From Nonomuraea guangzhouensis (GTDB lineage: Bacteria > Actinomycetota > Actinomycetes > Streptosporangiales > Streptosporangiaceae): a stretch of 64,000 bases of DNA. Both the position numbers and the translations under genes were made by a program. The stretch is taken from the NCBI RefSeq assembly GCF_019396345.1, contig NZ_JAHKRM010000002.1:248001-312000 (forward strand), read 5' to 3'. Of the stretch, positions 17,056-25,702 are shown in pieces; position 1 is the first letter of the stretch, and the number at the start of each line of letters is the position of its first letter. Under the pieces are notes generated by a model that was not told where the DNA came from, made no database searches, and saw nothing but the letters and a program-made list of their open reading frames with translations.

Positions 17056-17874
17056 TCACCGCACCCGCAGCGGCATGGCCGACAGAACGCCTCGGCCGCC
17101 CGGTGGCAGCCCCAAGGCGACCGAGAGCTGGCGCGCCGTCTCCGCGGCGATGCCACCGACCTCGTGCAGGCGGGCCTCGTTCGGCGCGCGAGTGACCGAC
17201 ACGGAGACGGCGGCCGCGATCACCCCTCGGTGGTCGCGTACCGGCGCCGACACCCCGAACACACCGTCGTCCAGCTCGAACGCCGTCACCGCGTAGCCGA
17301 AGGAGCGTACGTGGGCGACGTCGGCCAGCCACTGCTTCTCGTCGTCGACCGCGGAGCCCAGGCCGGCGGGCAGGGCAGCCCGCAGGCTTTCGCGGATCTG
17401 CGCGTCGTCCCAGTCCGCCAGCAGCGACCGCCCGGCCGCCGCCATGATCACCGGGATCGAGATGCCCTCCCAGATCCGGTGGAAGGCCCGCGAGGAGGGC
17501 AGCGTCATCAGCGTGAGCGCCATGTCGCCGCGCTGCACGCACAGGTGCGTGTCCTCGTCGCAGACCGTGGCCAGCCGCCGCAGGAAGGGCACGGCCAGCT
17601 GGACCAGCCTCGACTGCTGCGTACGCGCCGCGAGCGCGAACAGCCGCCAGCCCAGGCGATAGCGCTTGGTCAGCGGGTCGCGCTCGACCATGCCCTCGGC
17701 CTCCAGACCGCGCAGCGCCCTCGACACCTGGCTCTTCTCCCGGCCCAGCCGCTGCGCGATCCAGTTGACGCCGAACCCGTCCACGTCGCGATCGTCCCCA
17801 TTGCCCGCCAGCACTTCCAGGATGTCCATGTCCCGCCGGAGTCCGGCCGACGACAGCGGCGACTTCTCGCTCAT
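17056..17874 (-). CDS. IclR family transcriptional regulator
   Basis: 272-residue regulator. N-terminal winged helix: DILEVLAGNGDD, then GVNWIAQRLGREKSQVSRALRGLEAEGMVERDP. The C-terminal effector domain runs to about residue 255 (VIMAAAGRSLLADW, FGVSAPVRDHRGVIAAAVSV). ATG at 17874 has GAGG 6 nt upstream; a GTG at 17880 would have no spacing. Divergent from the four-gene osmoprotectant-type ABC operon, with two operator-like repeats in the gap, so it most likely controls that operon. Confidence 0.9.
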   Translation of the reverse strand: MSEKSPLSSAGLRRDMDILEVLAGNGDDRDVDGFGVNWIAQRLGREKSQVSRALRGLEAEGMVERDPLTKRYRLGWRLFALAARTQQSRLVQLAVPFLRRLATVCDEDTHLCVQRGDMALTLMTLPSSRAFHRIWEGISIPVIMAAAGRSLLADWDDAQIRESLRAALPAGLGSAVDDEKQWLADVAHVRSFGYAVTAFELDDGVFGVSAPVRDHRGVIAAAVSVSVTRAPNEARLHEVGGIAAETARQLSVALGLPPGGRGVLSAMPLRVR

Positions 17875-17889
17875 TCCCACCCTCGCTCA

Positions 17890-17927
17890 GTTGCGCTGAC
17901 CGCAACCCGTTTTGCGATGACTGCAAT
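17890..17927. promoter_or_regulatory. Tandem IclR operators
   Basis: Two 17-bp sites with the same layout: GTTGCG-N5-CGCAAC (17890-17906, perfect) and TTTGCG-N5-TGCAAT (17911-17927, imperfect). Centres are 21 bp apart, two helical turns, so two dimers would bind the same DNA face. The position between iclR and the ABC operon suggests control of both. Confidence 0.7.
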
Positions 17928-17979
17928 TGGTCACATACGTTTACACATTCCTACAAGCGTAAGTAAAGGCGGACACTCT

Positions 17980-18633
17980 ATGAACTTCAGCGAGTACGTG
18001 GTCTCGCGCTGGGACACCCTCTCGCTGGCTGCCGCCGAACACGCCCTGGTCGTAGGCGTCGCCATCGGCATCTCCACCGCCGTCGGCGTCGGCATCGGAC
18101 TCCTCACCCACGACCTTCCCAAGACCCGGGGTGCCTCGCTGGGCATCTCCGCCGCGATCCTGACGGTTCCCTCCCTGGCACTGCTCACCCTGCTCATCCC
18201 AGTCACCGGGCTGGGATGGGGGTCCACGCTGGTCGCGCTGACCGCGTACGCCTTCCTGCCGATCATCAGGAACACGGTCGCGGGGCTGCGCGGCGTCGAC
18301 GCCGCCATGGTGGAGGCGGGGCGCGGGATGGGCATGAGCCGCCTCCGCGTCCTGCTGAAGGTGCGACTGCCGCTGGCCTGGCCGCTGATCCTCACCGGAG
18401 TGCGCGTCGCCACGCAGATGCTCATCGGCATCGCGGCCATCGCCGCCTACGTCGACGGGCCCGGCCTCGGCACGCAGATCTTCGAAGGGCTGTCCCGGCT
18501 GGGCTCGGTGAACGCGCTCAACGCGACGCTCGCCGGCACGCTCGGCATCGTGGTCATCGCGGTGCTGTTCGACCTGTTCTTTTTCGCCGTACGTCAACTG
18601 ACCATCCCAAGGGGGCTTCGTGTTCGACCGTGA
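17980..18633 (+). CDS. Osmoprotectant-type ABC permease (OpuCB/ProW-like), first
   Basis: Permease of 217 residues with about five membrane spans and the binding-protein-dependent transport loop VEAGRGMGMSRLRVLLKVRLP (EAA-like). Similar to OpuCB/OpuCD permeases for glycine betaine, choline or carnitine. The ATG at 17980 follows AAAGG; the reading frame remains open far upstream but that part is antisense to iclR. Its stop codon overlaps the ATPase gene by 14 nt. First gene of a permease-ATPase-permease-binding protein operon. Confidence 0.92.
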   Translation: MNFSEYVVSRWDTLSLAAAEHALVVGVAIGISTAVGVGIGLLTHDLPKTRGASLGISAAILTVPSLALLTLLIPVTGLGWGSTLVALTAYAFLPIIRNTVAGLRGVDAAMVEAGRGMGMSRLRVLLKVRLPLAWPLILTGVRVATQMLIGIAAIAAYVDGPGLGTQIFEGLSRLGSVNALNATLAGTLGIVVIAVLFDLFFFAVRQLTIPRGLRVRP

Positions 18634-19660
18634 CACCGGAGGCGCGCGTATTGAGCTGCGGGCACTGACCAAGCACTACCCAGGGCAGCCCGCGCCCGCG
18701 GTGGACAACGTCGATCTCGACATCCCCGCCGGTGAACTCGTGGTCTTCGTCGGCCCGTCGGGCTGCGGCAAGACGACCACGATGAAGATGATCAACCGCC
18801 TGGTCGAGCCCACGTCGGGCGAGATCCGCATCGGCGGCCAGGACGTGCTGAGCCTGCATCCCGACGAGCTGCGCAGGCACATCGGCTATGCCATCCAGCA
18901 GGTGGGGCTGTTCCCGCATCTGACCATCGGCCAGAACATCGGCCTGGTGCCGAAGCTGCTGGGCTGGTCCGCCGCCCGTACGGCCGACCGGGTCGAGGAA
19001 CTGCTGACCCTGGTGAACCTGGAGCCGTCGGCCTTCCACGACCGCTACCCCAGCCAGCTCTCCGGCGGGCAGCAGCAGCGGGTGGGCGTGGCCAGGGCGC
19101 TGGCGGCCGACCCGCCCGTGATGCTGATGGACGAGCCCTTCGGCGCCACCGACCCCATCACCCGTGAACACCTGCAGAACGAGTTCGTCAAGCTCCAGAA
19201 GCAGCTGCGCAAGACGATCATCTTCGTCACGCACGACTTCGAGGAGGCCATCAAGCTCGGCGACCGCATCGCCGTACTCCGGGAGCGATCGCACATCGCG
19301 CAGTACGACACGCCCGCGAACATCCTGGCCAACCCCGCCGACGACTACGTCGCCGGCTTCATCGGGCAGGACGCCACGCTCAAGCGGCTCGCACTGCTAC
19401 GCGTGGCGGACGTCCAGTGTGAGCGGCAGCCGATGAGCGCGGACATGCCGCGGATCACCGCGGACGCCAGCCTGCGCGAGGCCCTGGACGTCATGCTCGC
19501 CCACGGCACCGACCGCTGCGGCTCACCGTCCGGCGTGCTCACCTACGACGCGCTGTGCGAGGCGGTAGGAACCGAACCGGCATCGGGGACCGCCCCCGCG
19601 CGGAAGGAGCCGGTGGGAGCCGGGCCGGCCGCCGCCCTGAAGGAGGCGGTCCGCCGGTGA
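18620..19660 (+). CDS. Osmoprotectant-type ABC ATPase (OpuCA/ProV-like)
   Basis: ATPase of 346 residues. Walker A GPSGCGKTTT, signature LSGGQQQRVG, Walker B VMLMDEPFGA and switch His in VTHDFEEA are intact. The C-terminal part has one incomplete CBS-like segment (RITADASLREALDVMLAHGTDRCG) followed by an Ala/Pro-rich tail, whereas OpuCA usually has two CBS domains; ionic-strength sensing may therefore be altered or lost. The start is GTG at 18620 with GGGGG upstream. It overlaps the first permease by 14 nt and the second by GTGA. Confidence 0.93.
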   Translation: MFDRDTGGARIELRALTKHYPGQPAPAVDNVDLDIPAGELVVFVGPSGCGKTTTMKMINRLVEPTSGEIRIGGQDVLSLHPDELRRHIGYAIQQVGLFPHLTIGQNIGLVPKLLGWSAARTADRVEELLTLVNLEPSAFHDRYPSQLSGGQQQRVGVARALAADPPVMLMDEPFGATDPITREHLQNEFVKLQKQLRKTIIFVTHDFEEAIKLGDRIAVLRERSHIAQYDTPANILANPADDYVAGFIGQDATLKRLALLRVADVQCERQPMSADMPRITADASLREALDVMLAHGTDRCGSPSGVLTYDALCEAVGTEPASGTAPARKEPVGAGPAAALKEAVRR

Positions 19661-20424
19661 CCACCGCGACACTCCGTGCCGGCCGGACCCGCCCGACCTG
19701 GCGCCTGTCAGGTCTGCGGCACGTCATCACCCCGGTCGTCCTGTGCGGCGTACTGATCGGCCTATACGTATGGGTCGGCGCGCAGAGCCTGGACTCGATC
19801 GAGAGCCGCAGCCTCACCCGGGAGTTCCTCCTGACCAAGGCCGTGGAGCACATCCAGATGACGCTCCTGGCCACCGCGCTCGTGGTGGTCGTCGCGATCC
19901 CCCTGGGCGTCGTCGCCTCCCGGGCCCGCAACCGGCTGATCGCCCCCGTCATCCTCACCATGGCCAACCTCGGCCAGGCGATCCCGGCCATCGGACTGCT
20001 CGTGCTCTGCACGTTCATGTTCGGGGTGGGCTTCCAGACCGCCCTGGTCGGCCTGGTCGCCTACGCGGTGCTGCCCGTGCTGCGCAACACGATGGTCGGC
20101 GTGCAGCAGGTCGATCCGGCGCTCATCGAGGCCGCGCGCGGCATGGGGATGACCAAGGGGCAGGTGCTGCGCCGGGTCGAGCTCAAGCTGGCCGTGCCGG
20201 CGATCCTCGCCGGCCTGCGGACCGCGCTCGTCCTGACCGTCGGCGTCGCCACGCTCGGCGCGTTCGTCGCCGCGGGCGGCTTCGGCGAGCTGATCATCAA
20301 CGGGCTCAAGCTGAACCGCATGCCCGTGACCATCGTGGGCGCCGTGCTGACCGCGTGCATCGCCTTCTTCATCGACTGGCTGAGCGGGCTCGCCGAAGAC
20401 CTGCTCAAGCCCCGCGGCATCTGA
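19657..20424 (+). CDS. Osmoprotectant-type ABC permease, second
   Basis: 255-residue permease paralogous to the first one of this operon. It has about six spans and the loop IEAARGMGMTKGQVLRRVELKLAVP. The GTG at 19657 overlaps the ATPase stop and has AAGGAGG upstream, which decides this start over the longer reading frame. Together the two permeases would form the heterodimeric channel. Confidence 0.92.
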   Translation: MTTATLRAGRTRPTWRLSGLRHVITPVVLCGVLIGLYVWVGAQSLDSIESRSLTREFLLTKAVEHIQMTLLATALVVVVAIPLGVVASRARNRLIAPVILTMANLGQAIPAIGLLVLCTFMFGVGFQTALVGLVAYAVLPVLRNTMVGVQQVDPALIEAARGMGMTKGQVLRRVELKLAVPAILAGLRTALVLTVGVATLGAFVAAGGFGELIINGLKLNRMPVTIVGAVLTACIAFFIDWLSGLAEDLLKPRGI

Positions 20425-20484
20425 CCCCACAGCCCCGCGGCAACCGACCCCCACGCAAGTCCAGCTTCAAGAGGTGTTTTTTTC

Positions 20485-21450
20485 ATGCATGTCCGCAAGA
20501 CGTTCACCCTGCTCGCCGCCGCCGCCCTGACCCTGACCGCCACGAGCGCGTGTGGTTCGAGCGACTCCGTCGAGGCCGCCAGTGCGGGCAACGAGTTGTC
20601 CGGCGCCAAGTTCGTCATCGGCTCCAAGGACTTCACCGAGAACATCATGCTCGGGCAGATCGCCGTGCAGCTGCTCAAGGCGCACGGGGCCGAGGTCGAG
20701 GACAAGACCAACCTCGGCGGTACGGTGCCCAACCGCAAGGCCCTGGAGTCCAAGTCGATCGACATGTACTGGGACTACTCGGGCACCGGCTGGATCGAGC
20801 ACCTGAAGAACGCCACCCCCATCCCGGACGCGGCCAAGCAGTTCAAGGCCACCGCGGACGAGGACCTCGCGAAGAACAAGATCCGCTGGGTCGGGCCGAC
20901 GCCGCTGAACAACACCTACGCCCTGGCGATCCGCTCGGAGAAGGCCAAGGAACTCGGCGTCAAGACGATCTCCGACGTGGTGAAACTGGCCAAGACCAAC
21001 CCGGACCAGGCGTCGTTGTGCGTCGAGTCGGAGTTCTCGACCCGTGACGACGGGCTGCCGGGGCTGTCCAAGGCGTATGGACTGAACCTCCCGAAGGACA
21101 AGATCAGCCAGCTCGACACCGGCGTCGTCTACACGGAGACCGACAAGGGCCAGACCTGCAACTTCGGCGAGGTGTACACCACCGACGGCCGCATCTCCGC
21201 GCTCGGCCTGACCGTGCTGCAGGACGACAAGCACTTCTTCCCGATCTACAACGCCGCCGTCACCGTACGGGACGAGACGTACCAGAAGTACCCGGCCCTG
21301 GAGAAGGTGCTCAAGCCGGTGATCGCCAAGCTGGACGACACGACCATGCGGAAGCTCAACGCCCAGGTGGACGTCGACGGCGAGGAGCCGAGCAAGGTCT
21401 CCGCCGACTGGCTCCGCACCTCGGGCTTCCTCGGCAAGTCCGACGCCTAA
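20485..21450 (+). CDS. Osmoprotectant-type substrate-binding lipoprotein (OpuAC/OsmF fold)
   Basis: 321-residue exported binding protein. The N-terminal signal ends at a lipobox-like TSAC (Cys about 23). The start of the mature domain, KFVIGSKDFTENIMLGQIAVQL, and the aromatic stretch IDMYWDYSGTGW are typical of type F binding proteins for quaternary amines such as betaine, choline and carnitine. Two cysteines (SLCVESEF and QTCNFGE) could form a disulfide. Follows the second permease after 60 nt. Substrate cannot be assigned more closely; an IclR regulator suggests catabolic use rather than osmotic control (inference). Confidence 0.92.
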   Translation: MHVRKTFTLLAAAALTLTATSACGSSDSVEAASAGNELSGAKFVIGSKDFTENIMLGQIAVQLLKAHGAEVEDKTNLGGTVPNRKALESKSIDMYWDYSGTGWIEHLKNATPIPDAAKQFKATADEDLAKNKIRWVGPTPLNNTYALAIRSEKAKELGVKTISDVVKLAKTNPDQASLCVESEFSTRDDGLPGLSKAYGLNLPKDKISQLDTGVVYTETDKGQTCNFGEVYTTDGRISALGLTVLQDDKHFFPIYNAAVTVRDETYQKYPALEKVLKPVIAKLDDTTMRKLNAQVDVDGEEPSKVSADWLRTSGFLGKSDA

Positions 21451-21464
21451 AAGGGCTTGGGGCC

Positions 21465-22388
21465 TCACCCCCAGCGGCGGCGCAGCCAGCCGATCGTGGC
21501 CTGACGCGAGCGCTCGCGCCGCACCCGCAGGTGCGGGGCGTGCGGCGGGCCCGGCTCGCCCGCGGTGCGGGTCCAGTAGCCGGCGAACGCCACCAGCAGC
21601 GCGTCCACCCGCTCCGGCTCCGCCGCCCGGCCCAGCGGATGCGCGGCGAACAGCTCCTCGGGGTCGGCGTCACCCAGATCCGACTCCAGCAGCAGGCAGA
21701 CCAGGTCGGCCCACGCGGGGCCGGTGCACGCGCGGCCCCAGTCGACCAGACTGGCCCGGCCGTGCGGGGTGATGAGCAGGTTGTCGAAACGCGGATCGAA
21801 GTGCAGCAGCGAGTCGCCGACGACCAGCGACGCCCAGTCCCGTTCGACCTCGGCCAGCCGCCCCAGCCGCGCCCGCTCCCAGGCGCCGAGACCGTCGGTG
21901 GCGCCGTCGCGTTCCCTGGCCTGCCAGGTCTCGCAGCGGCCCGCCATGCGGTCGGCCACCGTCGGCAGGCCGCCGATCGGCGACGGCGTGAGCTCGCGGG
22001 CGCAGACGGTCACCAGGTGGAGGGCGGCGGCCAGCTCCTCCGGCCGCCAAGGCTCGTGCGGAAGCCCGCCGGGCGCGACGTCGGAGCAGAGCAGCACCCA
22101 CCCGGCCGCCTCGCACGAGAACCGGAAGCGCGGCGCCGGAACCCCCGAGGGCAGCGCCGCCGCGACGATCGCCTCCAGGCGGTAGTCGGCCACGTGGCCG
22201 GAGTCCTCGGGGACGGCCTTGACGAACACCCGCTCGCCACCGTCCAGCGTGGCCACCCCCAGCACACCGTACGAGAACCCGCCCCGACGCTCCTCGAAAC
22301 GCCGCACGGCCGAGCCGAGGCGGTGTTCCACCTCTTCCACCAGAGGGCCGGGCAGCTCGTGCCAGGCGCGGCGGCCGGATTCGCGCAC
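21465..22388 (-). CDS. Aminoglycoside phosphotransferase-fold kinase
   Basis: 307-residue cytoplasmic protein of the APH/choline-kinase fold. The catalytic loop LLHFDPRFDNLLI gives the HxDxxxxN pattern, and VDWGRA is the DFG-like metal site. Upstream, ERVFVKAVPED carries the likely ATP-binding lysine. Members phosphorylate small molecules; resistance cannot be inferred from sequence alone. The start is GTG at 22388. It is convergent with the ABC operon, and 35 nt upstream lies the end of the PEP-utilising enzyme gene. Confidence 0.85.
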   Translation of the reverse strand: MRESGRRAWHELPGPLVEEVEHRLGSAVRRFEERRGGFSYGVLGVATLDGGERVFVKAVPEDSGHVADYRLEAIVAAALPSGVPAPRFRFSCEAAGWVLLCSDVAPGGLPHEPWRPEELAAALHLVTVCARELTPSPIGGLPTVADRMAGRCETWQARERDGATDGLGAWERARLGRLAEVERDWASLVVGDSLLHFDPRFDNLLITPHGRASLVDWGRACTGPAWADLVCLLLESDLGDADPEELFAAHPLGRAAEPERVDALLVAFAGYWTRTAGEPGPPHAPHLRVRRERSRQATIGWLRRRWG

Positions 22389-22423
22389 GACTCCGGCCTA
22401 CCCGATCAAGGCTCAAAGCACCC

Positions 22424-24916
22424 TCAGCCCAGCAATTCGACCGTGCCCCGCTCGCCGTCCACCCGGACGCGGTCGCCGTCGTGCAGCCGCATCGTCGCGT
22501 TGCCCGTACCGACCACCGCCGGGATGCCCAGCTCGCGGGCCACGATCGAGGCGTGCGACAGCGGCGCCCCCATGTCCGTCACGACGGCGGCGGCGCGCGG
22601 GAACATCGGTGTCCAGCCGATGTTGGTCAGCGTCGTCACGAGGATCTCGCCGGGCTTGAGCCGCTCGCCGTCCTCGGGCGAGGCGATCACCCGGGCGACG
22701 CCCTCGACGATGCCCGGCGCGCCGGGGAAACCGGTCACCGTGTCACTGACCGGCGCGCTCCCGCCGCGCGCGTCGTAGATGTCGCTCCGCCTGCCGGGGT
22801 CGGCGGCCCAGCGCACCGGGTCGAAGTGGCCGACGATCAGCGTCGGGTACGGCGGCAGCGCGGCGTAGCGTTCGTAGGTCGACCGCCGTACCGGGACCTG
22901 GTCCAGCGAGGACGCGTCGCCCCGCAGGAGGTCGAGGATCTCCTCCAGGTAGAGGAAGAACAGGTCGTCGCCGTGCCCCGTGAGCTGCCCGGCCCGCAGC
23001 ATGAAGGCGCGCAGCACCCAGAACGCCCGCATGTTCTCCGACCTGGCGGTCTCGCGGTCGCGGACGACCTGGTTCCACCGGGTGACCCGGTCCCGCATCT
23101 TGGCTTCCTGGCGGGGGTACCGCTGGGCGAACCGCGCCCACGCCTCCTCGCGCGCCTTCTTCTGGCGGGCGAGGAGGGCCTCGGTGTCGGCGCTCATGTC
23201 GCGGAGCCCGGCGAGCTGGGCGTCGATCCAGGCCGGGTCCTCGCCGGGGCGCGGTAGGGAGACCTCGAACTCGTGGGGGCCGCGATGCCCGTACAAGCGG
23301 GCGAACGTGTCACGGTCGATCTCGCCCCTGGCCAGTTTGCCCAGCCCGATGACCGGGCCGAGACTGGCCAGTTCGCCGTCGGCGTTGGCGCCGGTGAGCA
23401 TGGCTTCGGCGTCGACGTCGCCCATCATTTTGCGCAGCTTGTCGCGGGTGTACACGAGCGTGGCCCCGCCCTGCCGGCCGGCGGCCTCCAGCATGCGGCA
23501 ACTGGTGACGACGTACGGCTCGATCTCGCGCTCCCACAGGGCGGCCAGGTCGGGGCCGGTCTCCGTGGTGGCGATCCGGGCCCGCAGCTCCTCCGAGCGG
23601 CGCTGGGCGGTGGCGAGGAAGGGGCGCAGGCCCTTGAGGTTCGTACGGACGCGCTTCTGGATGTTGATGAACATCGGCACGATCTTCTTGACGATCTCCC
23701 AGCGGGAGACCTTCAGCAGCGGCACGTCGAGGCCGGGTGGCATCTTGCCGAAGACCTGCTCGACGGCGGCCAGCCGCTTGTTCATGCCGAGCGATCTGGC
23801 CAGCGAGTACAGGACACTCAGGTTCATGTAGAACCGGCCGCCGATGTTGCCGACCAGGTCGAACCCGGGCAGCGCCGAGGCGGCCATCGCCTCATGGATG
23901 AACAGGCGGACGAACGACCAGGTCGCGGGGGTCATCACGTCGGGAATGGCCTCACCGAGGTTGCCGCCGGTCCACAGGTAGTCGCCCTTGAGGCTGTCGT
24001 TCCACTCCTCGACCCGCTGCTTGAGGCCGGTGATCGGGCGGGCCTGGACGATGAAGAACGAGCCGTCGCGCCTGGCCCATTCGACGTCCATCGGCGTGCC
24101 GTACAGCTCCTCGATGCGCGCTCCGATCGCGGCCAGCTCGACGGCCTGCGACGAGCCGAGGACGGCCCGGTGCCGCAGGTCGTCGGGGACGGGCTCCTCC
24201 CGCGTGCCGGACGGCGTACGCACGGTCATGACCGTCTTGTCGCCGATCCGCGACTCCGCGACGGCGCCGTCGCGGAGCACGACGGTGTCGGGGGTGACCT
24301 GGCCGCCGACGACCGCCTCGCCGAGGCCCCAGGAGGCGTTGATGACGATCTCGTCGCGGGCGCCGTTGACCGGGTTCGCGGTGAACAGGACGCCGGCCGC
24401 GTCGGCGTCCACGAGCTCCTGCACGACGACGGCCAGCGCCACGTCGTCCTGGGGCACGCCGTTCTGCTCGCGGTAGGCGATGGCGCGGGCGTTCCAGAGC
24501 GAGGCCCAGCAGCGCTTGACGGCGTCGAGCAGCGCCTCGCCCCTGATGTTGAGGTAGGTGTCCTGCTGTCCGGCGAACGACATGTCGGGCAGGTCCTCGG
24601 CCGTGGCGGACGAGCGGACGGCCACGGGCACGTCGTGGCCCAGCGCGTCATACGCCTCGCGGATCTCGGCGGCGAGCGCGGCGGGCATGTCGTGCCCGGC
24701 GAACAGGGCGGCGATCGCGGCGGCGTCACCGGAGGCGGCCGCGTCGAGGATCTGGTCGTGGAAGTCCGCGACGAACGCGCGGTAGGCCTCGGTGGTGACG
24801 TGGAATCCATGGGGAACGGGCAGTCCCGCCCTGGTCAGCCTGGCCAGGGAAGCGCCCTTTCCACCCGCTGTCGCGAGGTCGGCGGCGGCATCGTCGAGAG
24901 GGAGTACGGCCCTCAC
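22424..24916 (-). CDS. Rifampicin phosphotransferase-like PEP-utilising enzyme
   Basis: 830-residue dikinase. The N-terminal ATP-grasp domain (about 1-310) has GGKGASLARLTRAGLPVPHGF, AVRSSATAEDLPDMSFAGQQ and WGLGEAVVGGQVTPDT. A long helical middle region (about 320-730) follows, and the phosphohistidine domain is at the C-terminus, with H788 in APLSHASIVAREL. True PEP synthases carry the His domain in the middle and a C-terminal TIM barrel, which is absent; this ATP-grasp/middle/His order is that of rifampicin phosphotransferases. Those enzymes inactivate rifamycins using ATP. The substrate here is unproven. GTG start overlaps the tetR stop (GTGA), so the two are one operon. Confidence 0.8.
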   Translation of the reverse strand: MRAVLPLDDAAADLATAGGKGASLARLTRAGLPVPHGFHVTTEAYRAFVADFHDQILDAAASGDAAAIAALFAGHDMPAALAAEIREAYDALGHDVPVAVRSSATAEDLPDMSFAGQQDTYLNIRGEALLDAVKRCWASLWNARAIAYREQNGVPQDDVALAVVVQELVDADAAGVLFTANPVNGARDEIVINASWGLGEAVVGGQVTPDTVVLRDGAVAESRIGDKTVMTVRTPSGTREEPVPDDLRHRAVLGSSQAVELAAIGARIEELYGTPMDVEWARRDGSFFIVQARPITGLKQRVEEWNDSLKGDYLWTGGNLGEAIPDVMTPATWSFVRLFIHEAMAASALPGFDLVGNIGGRFYMNLSVLYSLARSLGMNKRLAAVEQVFGKMPPGLDVPLLKVSRWEIVKKIVPMFINIQKRVRTNLKGLRPFLATAQRRSEELRARIATTETGPDLAALWEREIEPYVVTSCRMLEAAGRQGGATLVYTRDKLRKMMGDVDAEAMLTGANADGELASLGPVIGLGKLARGEIDRDTFARLYGHRGPHEFEVSLPRPGEDPAWIDAQLAGLRDMSADTEALLARQKKAREEAWARFAQRYPRQEAKMRDRVTRWNQVVRDRETARSENMRAFWVLRAFMLRAGQLTGHGDDLFFLYLEEILDLLRGDASSLDQVPVRRSTYERYAALPPYPTLIVGHFDPVRWAADPGRRSDIYDARGGSAPVSDTVTGFPGAPGIVEGVARVIASPEDGERLKPGEILVTTLTNIGWTPMFPRAAAVVTDMGAPLSHASIVARELGIPAVVGTGNATMRLHDGDRVRVDGERGTVELLG

Positions 24917-25641
24917 GTGACACGCTCCTTAGCGCCTAGGGAGACCGCGAGTTTCCGCTGCGCGATCTCCTCCATGGTGTCGAGATAGCCGAGGGTGGCC
25001 AGCCTGACGGCCCGGGCGTCGTCGTCCGACAACGTGGCACCCGTGCCCATCGCGCGGACGCCGGTGTCGGCGACCAGCTCGACGAGCCGGTCCTCCGGCG
25101 TCCGTATCTGCTCGGGCATCATTTTCTGCGTGAACAGGAACCCGTAGATGACCGAGGCGAGGGTCGCCAGGTGCTCGGCGGGCGTCAGGTCCGAGCGGAG
25201 CACACCCCGCCCGGCCAGCTCACCGAGGTACGTCCCGAACGCGGCGCCCAGATCGAGCGTGGTCTGGCTGCTCTTCTTCTGCCTGCTGAGCTTGCCGAAC
25301 ACCTCCGAGTCGTCCAGGATCAGCGCCCTCATCAGCGGTCGGCGCAAGAGCCCCCCGACCAGCTCCCGGAGCAGCTCGCGCAGGTCCGCGGGCGCGCTCT
25401 CGCGGACCTCACGCATCAGAAGGACCCGCTCACGGCGGATCAGCGCCGCGAAGAGCAGCTCGCGGGTCTTCCAGTGCAGGTAGATCGTGCCCTTGGCGAC
25501 GTCGGCCTGCCTGGCCACGTCGTCGATGGTCGTCTTGTCGTAGCCCCAGCGCAGGCACAGCTCGGCGGCGGCGTCCAGAATCCGGTGCGCCCGCTCCAGC
25601 TGACGCGCGGGATCCTGCGGAGGCCGTCCCACCCTTGCCAT
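24913..25641 (-). CDS. TetR/AcrR family transcriptional regulator
   Basis: 242-residue regulator. The HTH is clear (TTIDDVARQADVAKGTIYLHWKTRELLFAAL, about residues 38-68). A long helical ligand domain follows. ATG at 25641 and GTG at 25644 are both possible; GAGGTGAG upstream serves either. It is translationally coupled to the dikinase gene, so the regulator probably senses a substrate of that enzyme and represses the pair. A small palindrome lies just upstream. Confidence 0.9.
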   Translation of the reverse strand: MARVGRPPQDPARQLERAHRILDAAAELCLRWGYDKTTIDDVARQADVAKGTIYLHWKTRELLFAALIRRERVLLMREVRESAPADLRELLRELVGGLLRRPLMRALILDDSEVFGKLSRQKKSSQTTLDLGAAFGTYLGELAGRGVLRSDLTPAEHLATLASVIYGFLFTQKMMPEQIRTPEDRLVELVADTGVRAMGTGATLSDDDARAVRLATLGYLDTMEEIAQRKLAVSLGAKERVT

Positions 25642-25652
25642 CACGTCTCACC

Positions 25653-25664
25653 TCAAATGTTTGA
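25653..25664. promoter_or_regulatory. Palindrome upstream of the tetR-dikinase operon
   Basis: TCAAATGTTTGA: 5-bp arms around a TG centre, 11 nt before the TetR start codon. Short, but AT-rich and well placed for autorepression. Confidence 0.35.
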
Positions 25665-25702
25665 CTAGATGAGACTATGTGGTCATTTAATTAATGGCAA
25701 GT

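Noticed and set aside
25645..25702. Rifampicin-associated element upstream of the dikinase operon
   Set aside because: The known inverted repeat is not present here; only a short TCAAATGTTTGA palindrome is seen.
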